A stretch of DNA of 64,000 nt, taken from assembly GCA_018136815.1 (NCBI GenBank), contig CM030935.1, positions 4,104,299 to 4,168,298 on the forward strand, written 5' to 3'. Under the pieces are notes generated by a model. That model searched no databases. It saw only the letters and a list, made by a program, of their open reading frames with translations, and had not been told where the DNA came from. The DNA is from Isochrysis galbana. Lineage: Eukaryota > Haptophyta > Isochrysidales > Isochrysidaceae. This document shows, piece by piece, positions 22,441 to 34,100 of the stretch. Each line of letters opens with the position of its first letter. The first letter of the stretch is position 1. Made by a program: the position numbers and the translations under genes.

Positions 22441-24289
22441 GGTGGGGGCGGCGGGTGTGGCCTCTGGGCAGAGAGAGAGGAGAAAGAGAGGGAGAGCTAG
22501 AGGGAGATGAGGACCGGGGGAAGCGAGGGAGCACAACAACTAACGAACTTCCGGGTGGGTGGAGAAAGGAGGACCGAGAAATGAGTAGCTTTCTTCTGCT
22601 TGCGTGTCTTTCCGGTCCCGGGCTGCCCGTCGGAGAGTGCCGATCGCGGGAGAGAAGAGAGAGAGTCAGAAGAGAGTGGCAGACGGGGCGGGGTGGGAGG
22701 TTTGGAATGGTGAAGGAATCGGCGCGGGTGAGCGAGTGAAGGAAGTCAGTAGGCGGGCGCCGCCGCGCGCGGCAATCGAAGATTGGGGTGGGGAAAGTGG
22801 GCGACGGCTCATGGTTGGATGCCATAGTCTAAGAAGGGGAGTGCCCGCCATGGCGACGAAGGATCCCCCCCCCTCGCCCCCCCCATAGCTCCAGAGTAAA
22901 GAGGGGAGAGAAGGTATTCCTAGCAGCTGCGAGGAGAGACTGCGCAGGGCGGGCAGAGGGAGCGGCGGCGGCGCCCGTCTCGCCTCATCGATGCCAAAGC
23001 AGTTCTAGTTCCTCTCCTCGGTGCCCGTCTCGAGAGACGGGCTGCAACCCCCCTCCCCCCCCCCCCCGCCGCCGCCGCCGCGCTCGCTTTCAGCCGCCCG
23101 CCCCGCCTCCCACCGCACGCCTGAGGCGCCGAACACCTCCGCCTCTAACTAGTCTTCTGCTGATTGCGACGCTTTCTATCGTCGTGCACAGCCGCATCGA
23201 TCCCTTGTCTCCGCCGCCGCGGCGGCCCCCCCCCCTTCTCCCACGACTCTCCCACGAGCAAATCCATCATGAGGTGGCACCCGACGGCGGGCCGGGCGCC
23301 GATCGATCCACAGAGGAGAGAGAGGCCTCGCCTCGCGCAAGACGGACGGAGGGCAGACGACGGCGCGGGAAGCGTCCACCTAAATGTAAAGTACCACCCA
23401 ATAGAAATTGGAGGAGGGCTCGGCGCCCCAACAATAGCAATAGCTTGGAATAGTGACCTGCAATTCTGTAATGCGAGACGGGCGCCGACGCCGCTCCCTC
23501 TCTCCTCTCTGCCCGCTCCGCGCAGTCTCCTCTCCTCCTAGCTCCTACGAAGTGTCGGAGTATCCAGGGTGGGGGGATGAGGGAAGAAGGTGTAACGTGT
23601 AACGTGTAACGGTGGGACGATGGGCGTGTTGGGGGTGTTCACCACCGGTCAAAACACAGCTGCGAGTAGGGCGGTCAAAAAGGGCTTTTAACTTCTAAGG
23701 ATGAAAATTCACTAAGTCAAGACTGAGGTTTTATCACGCGATCTTAGGGTATGCTACTGGTAATGGGTATATTAATATTAATATTAGGCAGAATCTTAGA
23801 TATAAAACAACTGAGCGTTAGTACCACTACTCTCACTAGCCCGGTACTATCACGACACCCCTCAGCGCACCTGCCCGCACGCCTTGAAGTGGTTGCACAG
23901 ATTACACATACACATATGCATCCCTTCAAATCTCCCCCCTCGCAAACCCCCGGCTCCCATTATAACTCCCCACAAGTTACAAGTTACAATGGGGGAAAAC
24001 CCAGTGAAGCGAACCGACCTACGTCGGGCGACTCACCGGGGAAAACACCGGGGGGGGGGGGGGGGGGGGACCTCTCGTCGAGAAGCAGAACGGCCCTTCG
24101 CCCCTTACAGCTCGCGCCGCGAGCATTCCTCGAAGAAATAAATGACTGCGCCCCCCGATACCTGCCACAAGCAGCAACAATCGTGTAGCGATAGACCAAC
24201 GTGCTAGGCGATATGTTCGTACCACCGACCTCGTCCGGATGATGGGAGAGGTACTCGTGCAAAGGTGTCGTTCCGTCAATTGTGGGACA
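22441..24289. other. Unassigned region with low complexity
   Basis: It holds the purine-rich probable 5' UTR/promoter of the TAZ gene (22460-22740) and GC-rich simple sequence (23040-23070 C-run with CCG units). There is a (GTGTAAC)3 microrepeat at 23590-23610 and a G-run at 24051-24069. On the minus strand near 24280-24230 a frame reads DGTTPLHEYLSHHPDEVGG, reminiscent of a single ankyrin repeat. No gene can be supported. Confidence 0.35.
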
Positions 24290-24598
24290 TCAGTCGAATT
24301 GAGCGATCGAACGACGAGCGCGCGCAGCTAAAAAGAAAACAGGCACATGTTGATAAGAAAAAAAAACCTGGCCCTCTTTTGACGGAACGCGACTTAAAAA
24401 CACCTTGATGGCTTTGCTTCCTTCAGCCCGAGACAAGTGCTTAGAGAGATTTTGCTCATGCTTCTGTGTCGAGACGTGCTTTCGCACGCTGCCCTTAATG
24501 ATGGACAACTCCACTTTGCATGCCTTGCACAGCAGCCTTCCATTGAGGGCCTCGAGCCCTTGGTTCGGAAATTCTTGGATTCGGTGGATCGAGGTCAC
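24290..24598 (-). pseudogene. CGGBP1/BED-type zinc-finger exon, transposon-derived
   Basis: The minus frame reads HRIQEFPNQGLEALNGRLLCKACKVELSIIKGSVRKHVSTQKHEQNLSKH. It has the C-x2-C...H-x4-H layout (CKAC...HVSTQKH) of the short zinc finger found at the N-terminus of hAT-type transposases and in CGGBP1. No ATG precedes it in frame. A donor-like site follows (GGCCAG then GTTTTTTTTTC near 24370), so it may be one exon. No transposase catalytic domain is seen nearby. Confidence 0.5.
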
Positions 24599-24630
24599 GC
24601 TCTTTGGGTTGGCTGTCTTCCTGCCGGCAG

Positions 24631-24662
24631 CCGGCGCTCACCATCACACCGGTGAGCGCCGG
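24631..24662. repeat. Perfect 12-bp inverted repeat
   Basis: CCGGCGCTCACC (24631-24642) and GGTGAGCGCCGG (24651-24662) are exact inverses around an 8-base loop. It could be a cruciform, a transcript hairpin or a protein-binding dyad. Confidence 0.8.
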
Positions 24663-25428
24663 ATCTGCCTTGGCGTCTACGCGGACTGGACGATGCGCCT
24701 AAGTAAGGTACAAGGGGGAGTGGGTGTGAGGGGGAGCGGTGTGTGAGGCGAGCACCGCAGAGGACGATCGCATCAGGCAGGCGTATGTGCGAGCTCACCT
24801 CGATAATCTGCTTGCACAGCTGGCTGATGGCTGATGCACTTGGCGTTCGAGAAGTTCTTGAGGCGCGGCCGCGCGCGGTCGGCAGCCTCGACGTCAGGGT
24901 ATTCGACGATGATGGATGGGCACCCTATCTTCGTCCGTCTCGCCATCGGACTGACCGCTGAGCGCCGGGCGGTCGGCGCACGGATCCCTCTGAGCCATGA
25001 AAACATGAGTCTCCTTGGAGTGATCCGTGGGGGCGCGCAGCACGCAGCACGTGGCCGTTCTGCTCGAACGCGGCCCACGCCCACGCCCACGCCTCCTCCC
25101 ACCCCTCGACGTCTGGACGGAAGCAGCCGGGGACCCGCGTGCGCCGTGCGCGTGGGTCCAGCTTCCGCCGCGACGTAAGCGGTCGCCACTTGCTTCCCAC
25201 CGCCACCGCGTTCGGCCACGGCCTCTGCTCCTCCGGGAGGAGCGGGAGGTCCTTGAAGGTCTTGGGGGGGCCAATGGGTGGCTGCGTGGCTGCTCCGCCA
25301 TGGGAGCGACGTGCCCACGCTTACTTCAGGTAAGGCACACTTTCCTATGAGAATTCCTCCTCTTCCTCGCCGTCTTTCATTGGGGAGGTGATGTGTTTCT
25401 AGTTATGACGTATTTCTGTGTTTTTATC
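24663..25428. other. Unassigned region
   Basis: Overlapping long frames on both strands reflect GC richness. I recognise no domain. The last 100 bases are AT-rich and served as target for a retroposon. Confidence 0.3.
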
Positions 25429-25444
25429 AATGTAACATAATGGC
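25429..25444. repeat. Target-site duplication, left, family A copy 2
   Basis: AATGTAACATAATGGC is repeated exactly at 26312-26327. The final C could belong to the element end, making the duplication 15 bp. Confidence 0.9.
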
Positions 25445-26311
25445 AACTAAGTTTATACTTGGTTCACTCATGGCGGGGCACGAGCCCCCCCCTCTCTCCA
25501 CTCCTCCCCCGCCATGGGGGCGGAACCACCCACTCTCCTGGCATGCCTGATGGCTTGCCAGGAGCACACTGCCATGCTGGCCCCATCCCTCTCCCCACAG
25601 GCACGCCTGATTCGCCCGCCCTGGCCTGTCGTGGCCAGCCTATCCCTCTAACCAGCCCCTCCTCCCCCTGGGCCCCCCTGATCAGGACCCCCCAGCCAGC
25701 TCCAGTCGACCTGCAGGGGCTCGAGAGCCAGCGATGGAGAGGCAGGAGGGGCCAGGGCCATGCCCCAGCCTCACCTGCCCCCTAAGCTGCGCTCCCAGGC
25801 CCCTGCCGGCCTCCTGGGGACCTGAAGAGGGGCCGCAGGCGCGCGCCATGGGCCCCCGCCGCAGGGAAGAGAGGAGGAAAAGGGAAGAGGGAGGGGAGGG
25901 GGGAGTGGCAGCTCTCCCCTCCGGCGTTTACGTGTCTTCTCGCCCCGTTTGGGTAAGAGAAGACGGGGGCGCCAGAACCAGGAGGGAAGGGCCGCGGCTC
26001 GCCGCGGCCACTCGCTCTTGCGAGGAGAGATTAGCGTTTCTGGGCTCCTATTCATGAGTGCCCCCCCCCCCTGCGTTGTTTTTACCCGAAAGGGGTTTCC
26101 CCCCAGCGTGGACTCGAGGAGAGGACGTGTTGGGGTGCGCGGGGTCGGTGCGTGCACTGGGGGGAGGACGAATATCGGGGGGAGGGGGCGGTGCCCCCTC
26201 CCCTTGGTAGCACTCGGACACCTGGCTCGTCAGGCATGGCGGGATTCCGGGACGGAAAAGTTGTGTCCAATTAGCTAGTGGGGTTGGCTAGGATATAACA
26301 TTAATTATTTT
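25445..26311 (+). mobile_element. SINE-like retroposon family A, complete copy 2 (867 bp)
   Basis: The sense strand is plus: hairpin AACTAAGTTTATACTTGGTT, then GCGGGGCACGAGCCCC, body, and the 3' end CTAGGATATAACATTAATTATTTT directly against the repeated target. It is almost identical to copy 1 in opposite orientation, so both moved recently. Stable internal stems include GTCTTCTC/GAGAAGAC (around 25936-25962), CCGCGGCTCGCCGCGG (25991-26006) and GGGGGAGGGGGCGGTGCCCC (near 26180). Confidence 0.85.
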
Positions 26312-26327
26312 AATGTAACATAATGGC
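26312..26327. repeat. Target-site duplication, right, family A copy 2
   Basis: Exact copy of 25429-25444. Confidence 0.9.
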
Positions 26328-26871
26328 TCCTTCTCCTTCTCCTCGCCACACCCAACACCCCGCCCCCCCCCTCCGCCAGCAAGAAAATGTCTGCCAGCCG
26401 GAAGGCCGCGGCGCAGGGACATTCGGGAAAAATATGGCCACCTCTTTCCTAGCGTAACGCGTCCCTTATCTACTTTACCAAGGGGGTCCTCCATTCTCTC
26501 GCTTCTAAAAAGTCAAAAACGAAGCAGCCATTTGCATGCTGCGCCCCCGGCAGTAAAGACTTAAAGACACGACGGTGCTGCGCGATTCCTGCGCCGCTCC
26601 CCCCTCGCGGTATCTTCCGCGTTCCTTCGCCCCCCCCCCCCCCCCCCCCCCCCCCCCCCTTCTCCCCTTGCTCCGTTGGCCGTCCCGCCCCCGTGCGACG
26701 TCCCCCTTTTACTCCCAGTCGCTCGCGAGGACCCTCCTCACTTCCCTTCCCTTCTCGTCACTTCCCTTCTCGTCACTTCCCTTCCCTTCCCTTCCCCCCC
26801 CCCCCCTCCCCCCGCGCCCCCCGCCCCTTTACGCCTCCCTTTCGCTGTGCCTCGTGCCATTGGCCCGCGCG
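26328..26871. other. SURF6 upstream region
   Basis: It contains a C homopolymer (26630-26659) and CTTCCCTTCC pyrimidine repeats (26740-26800) within a frame that stays open. I treat it as promoter/5' UTR because the low-complexity translation has no protein character. Confidence 0.5.
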
Positions 26872-27942
26872 ATGGGCACTGCCGCTTGCGAGCAGAGGCT
26901 ACTCGCCCACTCCGCATATCTCGAGGAGCTCATCTCGATGGTGCCCGCCAAGTACTACCTCCCGCCCGACCCTGACGAGATGGCCAAGCGCTTTCAGAAG
27001 CACGTGGGCAAGCCGGCGAGCGTGGCCGCGAAGCACCAGCACAAGCTCGAGGCCGTAGAGCGGCGGAGGGCCAAGCTCGACCCCTCTAAACATGTCTCGG
27101 CCACCGAGCAGGCCGCCGCCAACGCCGACGCAGAGGAGCGAGAGGACGCGCGGTTCCGCAGACAGCAGTCGAAGCGCGAGGAGGCAGCCGACGAAGGCGT
27201 CAGCTCTCTCGCGCAGACGATGCCAGTCCCGGACTTTGCTCAACGCGGCGGTACGCAGCAGCTGGGGGCGCAGGAATTGAAGCGCAGACTCGCCGAACGG
27301 CTACAGGAGCTCCGCGGCGGGCGCGGCGGCTCAGCCGACGGACGTTCGGAAGCAACGGCGAAGGCGACAAAAAAGCCCAAGCACAATCCGCCCTCGCGCC
27401 AGAGCCCGGCTGATGCTCCGTCAGCCTCCACTGGTGCGGATGCGCACGTTGCCGCCGCGCCGTCCACCTCCAGCTCACGCGCTTCTGCCGGCGCCCTCGA
27501 GTTCAACCAAATGCACTCTGGTGCGCATGCTAACACAAAGCGCAAGGCGCATTCTGCTGACATGCTGGCACTCGCGGCGGGAGGGGGCGAGAAACGCAGT
27601 AAAAGTGGGGGCCGTTCTCCCGAGGGCGAGGGGGAGGACGCGCAAATTGACGTCTGGCAAAAGGCGCTTGAGAAGGCTGGGGGAATTAAGCAGCGGGACG
27701 ACCCCAAGCTGCTTAAGAAGATGCTGAAGAGGAAGGAGAGAGCAAAGCGGAAGAGTCAGCGCGAGTGGAAGGCACGCATTAAGACGGTGCGCAACGAGAT
27801 GCTCGAGAAGCAGACCAAGCGCAGGGAGAATCTCAAGGCTAGGATGACAAAGTCGAAGGCCAAGGCGGCTCGTGCTAAGGCAGTAGCCGCTGGCCAAGAT
27901 CGCGCAGGTTTCGAGGGCAAGAAGCGCAGCTTTTTGAATTAG
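26872..27942 (+). CDS. SURF6: SURF6/Rrp14-like ribosome-biogenesis protein
   Basis: This is a single exon of 356 residues from ATG 26872. The N-terminus (CEQRLLAHSAYLEELISMVPAKYYLPP) matches the Rrp14 N-terminal domain. The centre is charged and Ala/Ser-rich. The C-terminal 90 residues are the SURF6 domain: VWQKALEKAGGIKQRDDPKLLKKMLKRKERAKRKSQREWKARI..., ending in RAGFEGKKRSFLN, a near-invariant tail in the family. It is a nucleolar protein acting in pre-60S/40S ribosome assembly (family knowledge). The in-frame upstream extension is homopolymer-derived and excluded. Confidence 0.92.
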   Translation: MGTAACEQRLLAHSAYLEELISMVPAKYYLPPDPDEMAKRFQKHVGKPASVAAKHQHKLEAVERRRAKLDPSKHVSATEQAAANADAEEREDARFRRQQSKREEAADEGVSSLAQTMPVPDFAQRGGTQQLGAQELKRRLAERLQELRGGRGGSADGRSEATAKATKKPKHNPPSRQSPADAPSASTGADAHVAAAPSTSSSRASAGALEFNQMHSGAHANTKRKAHSADMLALAAGGGEKRSKSGGRSPEGEGEDAQIDVWQKALEKAGGIKQRDDPKLLKKMLKRKERAKRKSQREWKARIKTVRNEMLEKQTKRRENLKARMTKSKAKAARAKAVAAGQDRAGFEGKKRSFLN

Positions 27943-28084
27943 GCCGCTGCTTGGCGTGTTGTGTCATTCTCAAATAAGCTCAATGGTGGCAAGGAGTCAC
28001 CTTGGACAGGAACCATCGGATATAGGGGCGAATGAGACGTCATGGTTGTTCTGTCCGTAGTGAGGCAATGAGGTCAGCTCTTAC
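27943..28084. other. Convergent intergenic spacer
   Basis: This is SURF6 3' UTR facing a minus-strand exon; nothing else is seen. Confidence 0.4.
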
Positions 28085-28248
28085 CTCGAGGCCCAGAAAG
28101 TACGGCCCACCAATGCATCTATGATGTTTGCCTCCTGCTTTCCCATGAGTGTCAACTTGGATTGATTGCTCACCATAGCCACGTTGGTGATCCATTGCGC
28201 AAAATGGTTTAAAGTGGATGATGCACCCACCATGGCAATAAAAAAATT
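28085..28248 (-). CDS. Orphan exon of unknown gene
   Basis: A 164-base minus-strand exon is bounded by a good acceptor (ACTTGTCAG) and donor (GAG then GTAAGAG). It encodes NFFIAMVGASSTLNHFAQWITNV.. and ends ..ALVGRTFWASR. The composition looks like real protein, but I do not recognise the family. Partner exons were not found: a family B retroposon end begins at about 28312 where an upstream exon would lie. It is either the relic of a gene broken by repeats or part of a gene with a long intron. Confidence 0.4.
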
Positions 28249-28311
28249 CTGACAAGTATCACCTATGCTGTAGCCCTGGTTTCCGATGCCAAGCCACGCC
28301 AAGAATAAAAA

Positions 28312-28370
28312 AGAAAAAACTTATGATATTAATATTCTTACCGCACACGCGGCCACGGATAGGCTATCGG
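28312..28370 (-). mobile_element. Family B 3'-end fragment
   Basis: It has the block ATTCTTACCGCACACGCGGCC, shared with 8400-8435, 15018-15045 and 42683-42710, and only this end. Confidence 0.5.
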
Positions 28371-28555
28371 ATAGGGCGGTCAAACCGTGATTTATAGTAG
28401 TAACTACTAATACTAGCGTGTAGGCGGGGGGACTGCTAGGGGTAGGCAGGAATATGTAGAAAAATTGCCCAAATATGTTTTATAATATGCCATTTATATG
28501 TGAATATGTAATATGTGAGGCGCTAGTCCCTGTTTGACCGCCCTACTCAAGTGTC
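28371..28555. other. AT-rich unassigned stretch
   Basis: It contains AATATGTAGAAAAATTG and AATATGTAATATGTGA runs; no feature is recognised. Confidence 0.3.
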
Positions 28556-28559
28556 CTGT

Positions 28560-28952
28560 GGGGGCTCCAAGCAGGGCTTGCCAAGCGCAGCTGCCAGGGC
28601 CAGGGGGCAGTGGAGGCTGGGGCTCAGCCGGCTGAGCCCCCCCGTCTCTCCCTCGCTGGCCATGGATGCCGCCCAGAGTCACCTGTCTGCCTGGCGACCA
28701 AGAATGGGGTGGGGGTGGGGAGTCAGCTCGAGGGCAGGCCTAAGCGGGCGTGGGGGCGCGAAACCTGACCTGCACCCCCTATCGAGGTCTAGGCTTGGTG
28801 TCAGTGACTGGTGTCAGGTTAATGAGTGCTCAGCCCCTGCCAAAAGGCAAGGGCTGAGGTTGATTGTGCAGGCCCACCCAGAGGGGTGTCTGCAATGGAG
28901 TGAGGGGGGCGCGAGGCCCCCGTTGACCGTTGACCCCCACTTATAAAAGTAG
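28560..28952 (-). mobile_element. Family I retroposon copy
   Basis: On the minus strand it starts at the hairpin CTACTTTTATAAGTGG (28937-28952), then GGGGGCCTCGCGCCCCCC, then blocks shared with 17225-17345 and 47090-47400 (CACCC...GGGTGGGCCTGCACA, CAGCCCCTGCC...GGCAGGGGCTGAG). The 3' end is not defined. Confidence 0.5.
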
Positions 28953-29180
28953 GTTTGTTCCTGGGTCTTTACATTGTAGCCACGCGCCCTAGCAAACCTT
29001 TCCTTCCCTTCCAACCTGCCTTCTGCCTTGCAGCTACTCCCCTCGTGCGCCACTTAGGGGCTCGGGTGGTGGGGGTTGTAGGGTCGAACGGGGTGCTCCT
29101 GCCCCTAGCTGTCTGGTCCTCTTCCTCCTCCTGTGCCGCTAGGTGGCCGGCTCTCAATGGCGCTGCAACTACAAGCATAC
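28953..29180. repeat. Dispersed repeat family C copy 2
   Basis: It shares TTCCAACCTGCCTT, GTGCGCCACTTAGGGGCTC and GTGCCGCTAGGTGGCCGG with 8640-8800 and 63195-63250. Confidence 0.5.
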
Positions 29181-29297
29181 CTAGGCCTAGACGTGATCCT
29201 TGAAGCCACATACGTATGACAAGACGGCATTTGAGTGGGCCGATCGGTGATCACAAGGAGAAGCTAAACAACAACATTGTGCATATAAGGGTGGCCA

Positions 29298-31149
29298 TCA
29301 CCATAGAAGCACAGAGTAACCTCTTGGAATGCTGCACTTGTTCCCTGCAGACCGACGCGCTGTAGCTCCCGAGAAGCGTCGCTTCACTTCTTTCGGCACG
29401 CCGCTCACAAACATTGTGTAGTGCGCTGCATAGCCACCTATGGCAACTCCAACGACGAATCCGATGAATCCAGCTATGGTCACCGCAGGAACTAGGGCAC
29501 TCGCAATTGGATTCACCAACAGTACAGCGAGCGCAGCGAGGCCAGCGAAGCAGCCGGCGCCGACAATCATACTGAAAATGAACAGGGCAACGGCAACGAT
29601 GGCACGACGTCCGCTGTAGCCCGAGGCTCCGAGCTGTCCTGTCTCAGCACCGGTGCCCATCTCTGCATCCTCAACATCGTCGCTAGAATCTCCATCATTT
29701 AGCCAGTTCGACTCGGATGAGAGCATAGTATACATGCTATAGTATGTGCGCTTAGGTAGGTGAATCAGTGAGTGAAGGAGGAGAGAAGCGGCGAGTGCGG
29801 CGACGGTGCATCGATAGACAGCAAAGATCGCAACAGATGAAGCACCGGGCGCGAAGAAGAGAAGGTACCATGTCAGCCGCCAGATGACAAAATTGATACC
29901 GAGGACAGCAGCAATCATAGGGGCCTGCAGGGGCCAAGGAATGTAGCTCTAAGCGGGGTGAGATTAGCGCGCCCACGCCATTTGTGTACTATGGCACCGA
30001 CAACAATGGCTGCTCCGGCCGCTGTGCGCAGAGCGGGGATCTCGCTCGCAGTCGGACCTGGACTCCCGTTCCAAGCGAGACGATACACAGGAAAGTTGGT
30101 CCTATTGCAAGAAAGACGAGCCAGCGCGACGGGTCATCGTGATAAAGGCATCCAGTGGCCGCGAGCGCGCCAACTAGTTGCAACGTGGAAGCCACGGCGA
30201 GAACGGCCCGAGGTAGGAAGTGGATATCGTCAAACGTGGGCGGCGTCGCATGAGAGCGAGCACGAAGCTGCATGAGAGCCAACGCGGAAGTGAAAAGCAG
30301 CGCAGCACTTGAGACGGCCAGCAGAACGTATAGGCTTTGGACCTACAAAATACCATTCGCGAAGGGCGATGAATGATTTCCCAGGTCGTGCGGCCCAAGG
30401 ACGCACTATAGCTGTAGGTGATAATGTCACTAGCTATTGATTTGAGGTGCTCCGGCCCGGCTCAGGTGCTTGGATCCGTACAGCCATTCACTCACCTCGG
30501 ATCTCCATACACAAGGGTGCCAGACGGCGAGCCACACTGCTGCATGCCCTTCATAGCTGCCTCTCCAGTTGGTTTCACCAACATCCGTACTAAATGCATC
30601 AATTACAACGCCGCTATTAGCCTCGTCGTGGCCACTTCCAAGCCGGGCACCCGCGCAATATCGGCGGTGGTATGCATCGCAAGGCACCACGCAAATGAAA
30701 AGCTTTTGGCCGTCGGCAGTAGGTGGGTGCGTGAAGAAAAGGCGGGAGATGCCGTCCGTTGTCACCCGCGAGGCAAAAGGGCGTGCACGCCGAGAAGCTT
30801 CCACCTCCCAATCCTCAGCAACAGCTTCATCCCGCATCGGAGACGGCGTGAGCGTGGCGTGAGTAGCGTTTGCGAAAGGTTTGCGGGCGTAATCGCTGAG
30901 CCCGAGAGCTCGGGCGACTTCAGAATATGCTTCTCTTGCGGTGAACAGGGCGCGCCAAAGCGCCGCATTTGGAGGCGAGAGCACTGAGGAGAGCACCGCG
31001 TAGCCCTCTGAGTCCGGGGAAGGATATGTGCCGCTGAGCGTTGTGCGAGAGAGCCAAAGTGGCTTGGATGAAAGCAGAAGAAGGACCGCGACGCTCGGGG
31101 CATGGAGAAGTGGGAACACCCTCACAGCCCAAGACCAATGCGCGCCCAT
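29298..31149 (-). CDS. Polytopic membrane protein of unknown function, 3 exons
   Basis: Exons are 31149-30496, 30342-30058 and 29924-29298. Introns of 153 and 133 bases are GT-AG and phase 0; the second donor (CAG then GTCCGA) is weak. The product is about 521 residues. It has an N-terminal signal/anchor (VFPLLHAPSVAVLLLLSS) and a soluble region of about 180 residues with DAYHRRYCAGARLGSGHDEANSG. Then come about six hydrophobic segments: SLYVLLAVSSAALLFTSALAL, AVLAVASTLQLVGALAATG, LVFLAIGPTFLCIVSL, IAAVLGINFVIWRLTWYLLF, VAVALFIFSMIVGAGCFAG and ALVPAVTIAGFIGFVVGVAI. Exon joins keep hydrophobic segments intact, which supports them. I recognise no family. It starts 15 bases after the stop of the GH5 gene on the same strand. 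Confidence 0.6.
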
Positions 31150-31164
31150 GTGGGCAGGCCAGTG

Positions 31165-34100
31165 TCACAGCCGATGATGGGTGGGACGCAAGCATCCGGC
31201 AGTGTTGAGTTTACGCATGCCCATACCTGGGTAGTGAAGGCCCGCTGCCACGTGTAACTCGGTCGTCCGTGTCCAGCGAAGATCTTGCCACTGTCCCGTC
31301 GCGTCATTTTGGTTCCGCATTCCATCGCCTTGGCTACGGATATCGCCTTGTCGTGGCGAGGCTGCTACGTACTCAACGGAGAGGGTCCTCCACCACGTAT
31401 CCCATCGCATGAGCAATGGTGTGCCCGCGACAGCCTGCGCATACGGCGTGGCAAGGGCACGGAGCTTCTCCTCCGCCAGGACTCCATCGCGCGGGTATAG
31501 ACCTACGTCAGGTTCGGACACAACTAATGGTTAATGACAGAGGCTTGTGTCACAAAAGAGTACGAAAAGACCTTGCGGAAACGATACGATACTGTGAGGC
31601 GTAGACTCATCGAGCAGCCCATATGTCGCATTTCGATGCCGAGATGATGAGTTGAGAATTCCAGCACGACCAATCCGTGGGGCGCACTAGCACAAGGCGT
31701 GCCCGCTTGGCCACGCATCTCAAGCTATTCCGTGCTGTACTCTATAGAGCAACGTACTGAGCGAGGCGTAGCCCCCAGATGACGTGATGTCCTTGTAGTT
31801 CTTGTATTGCCAGTAGAATCTCGAAACGAGAAATTCGTCGGCCACGGCAGCAACGCGCGAGATTTCGGTGAGCTCCACAGGGGACGAGCCTAGTGACCCG
31901 AATTCCGAGAGAAAGCTACCGCCACGCTGCAAGCGAGCGGAATACGCCTGCGGTCGGCGAGGGCATGTGGCAAGAGCATGAGGAGGGCTGGCGGCATTGT
32001 GCGCCTCGTGTTTTGGGGCTACCGCCGCTAGCCTTGAGTTCGGGCTTGGCCCGTGTGCATGTTCCATTTACCTGGATCGCAAAAAGGTGTCGATGGTAGG
32101 CCGCGCATAGCCAGCTTAGTTGCGGCGCCACGTTTGGTGCCCACCAACAATACGCATGCCAGGATAGCGCCTCCCGGGATCGACTGCGGTTGTGGTTGGT
32201 ATCGGGAGAATCCTCGTTGTGCAAGACTTGAGCCTCAGCCCCATCCCCCTTGGAATCGCGTTGGCAACACTTTGCCGACATCCGGGCGTCACCAGGTGCT
32301 CCACCCATGGCAGCATCATTCGCCACAAGCTCGGCTTCATCATTGGGCTGTCCCGACGACAGCTCCCATACCGCCTCCAAATCGCCTAGTTCGTCGACGA
32401 ATGGATCACCGGAGGCTTGCTCATCGTTTGGCACCAATGCAGTCGAAGGGTCAACGTCTCCGATGACGCCTGAGGCCACCTCGGATACAATGACGTCGCC
32501 TAGGTGCGTTGCCATTTGCACGGCTTGTGTTGCCATTTGCACTGCTTGTGCTGCATTGTCCTGTTGTGTCTCACCATCACCCGCCGAGCCCGCAGTCGGT
32601 TCAATCCCTTCCCCTCGAAATCCAGATGTCCATACGTCCCACATCACCTACGCTAGTGGGTTCAGAGAGAAATTATGGCGATATGCGGCCTGGAAGCAGC
32701 ACAACAAGAGTACTGCCTGCTCTTCTCGACGGGTCCAGAGGCCGTTCGTTCGCATTCAGTGATATTCTTGCGGCGAGGTACTCACCGGCTCGTATGCAAT
32801 TATATGGTTGCGGTCAACCTTCCGAATTCTATGCGCGAGCTCGCGATAGAATGGAAGCAACAATTCATGCTCGGCCGCGGGTGAATTGAACCACCAGGAC
32901 ATGAAGGCCGAGTATTGCTGTGGGTCGTTTGTGTCCCCCGGCCATGGCTCATTCAGGAGATCATGCGCTAGTACCGTAGGTTCCGAGGCAAGAGAGGCTG
33001 CGATGTGCATCCAGTGCTCGCTGAAAGCGGTGCGAAGGCCTGCCATATCCGTATAGAGGGCCTGCGAGAGATCAGTAGCCGAGCAGGATGGTCAAGTCTT
33101 GCTCGTCCATCGATGCGATAAGACTGAAGGCCGCAGCCCAGCTGCATGCTAAGCAGGCTATGTGAGCTCTTGCTTGACTTCACTCCACGTGAGGGCTAAG
33201 CGGGAGCGAGCAAGGGATAGCAGGCCGCATATTGACATTAGAGGGGAAAGGGTTGTGTCGTGAGAGACAAAGGCGACGAGGGCGTGGCGATACTCGATTT
33301 CCGACTGACCGGGTGCACACAATATGCCTCCATCGTGCAGACGGCTCACCTGTGCTGTCTTTGTCGATACATTGGTGTAGTAGTAGCCAAAAAAATCGCG
33401 CTCTAGGCAAGCCTCAAGCCGCGGGTAGTAGCCTGCAGCCTCGAGGATTGCTGCCACCTCAGTGCTGGTGCTTGCGCCCACCGCCGTGACGATTTCTTCG
33501 GCGCACCAGCCGTCCAAACTCGCAGCTGAGGCGACGGGGGCGGCCATGGCCGCAGCGGATTGCGCAGCGGGATCGCTAGCTCCTCCACCCTCGGGAGCAA
33601 TGCCGCGTTCGCCTCGAATGGGCTCAAGCGCACTTACGCCTACTGAGACTGATGCGTTCCCTCCGAGGCCCGATGCTGGCCGCGTCCCGAGAGTCGCGTG
33701 CACCGCACAACTGCTGCGATTTGCTGCCGAGTGATCGTGCGCTGCTCTTCCGAAGAAGTGGGTCTGCGGAATGAGTAGTGGCGCGGGAAAATCGCCATAA
33801 GGCGGCTGCATGCCACTTGCGTGCAGAGCATCATCGACTGCCCAGTCTGGCATTCCATTGCCGCAGAAGCGGCGAGAGAGGACGTCAGAGTGCATATCAA
33901 GCACGACGTAGATGCCGTAATCCGCACAGGCGCGGACGATCGCCTTCACCTTCTCGACGTAAGAGTCGTCGAGCACACCGCGACGAGCAGGGTATGTGCC
34001 AGCCCAAAGAACGCCTAGCCGGATGGCATTGAAGCCCCACTCCGAAAGGTTGGCTGCGTCCGCGCGGCCGAAAGACGTCTCGGCGTCCCATTCGCCGGGA

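Noticed and set aside
25500-25600. Hammerhead-like core (CTGATG) near the 5' end of family A
   Set aside because: The conserved CUGANGA and GAAA core with flanking stems is not present; only the two simple hairpins are supported.
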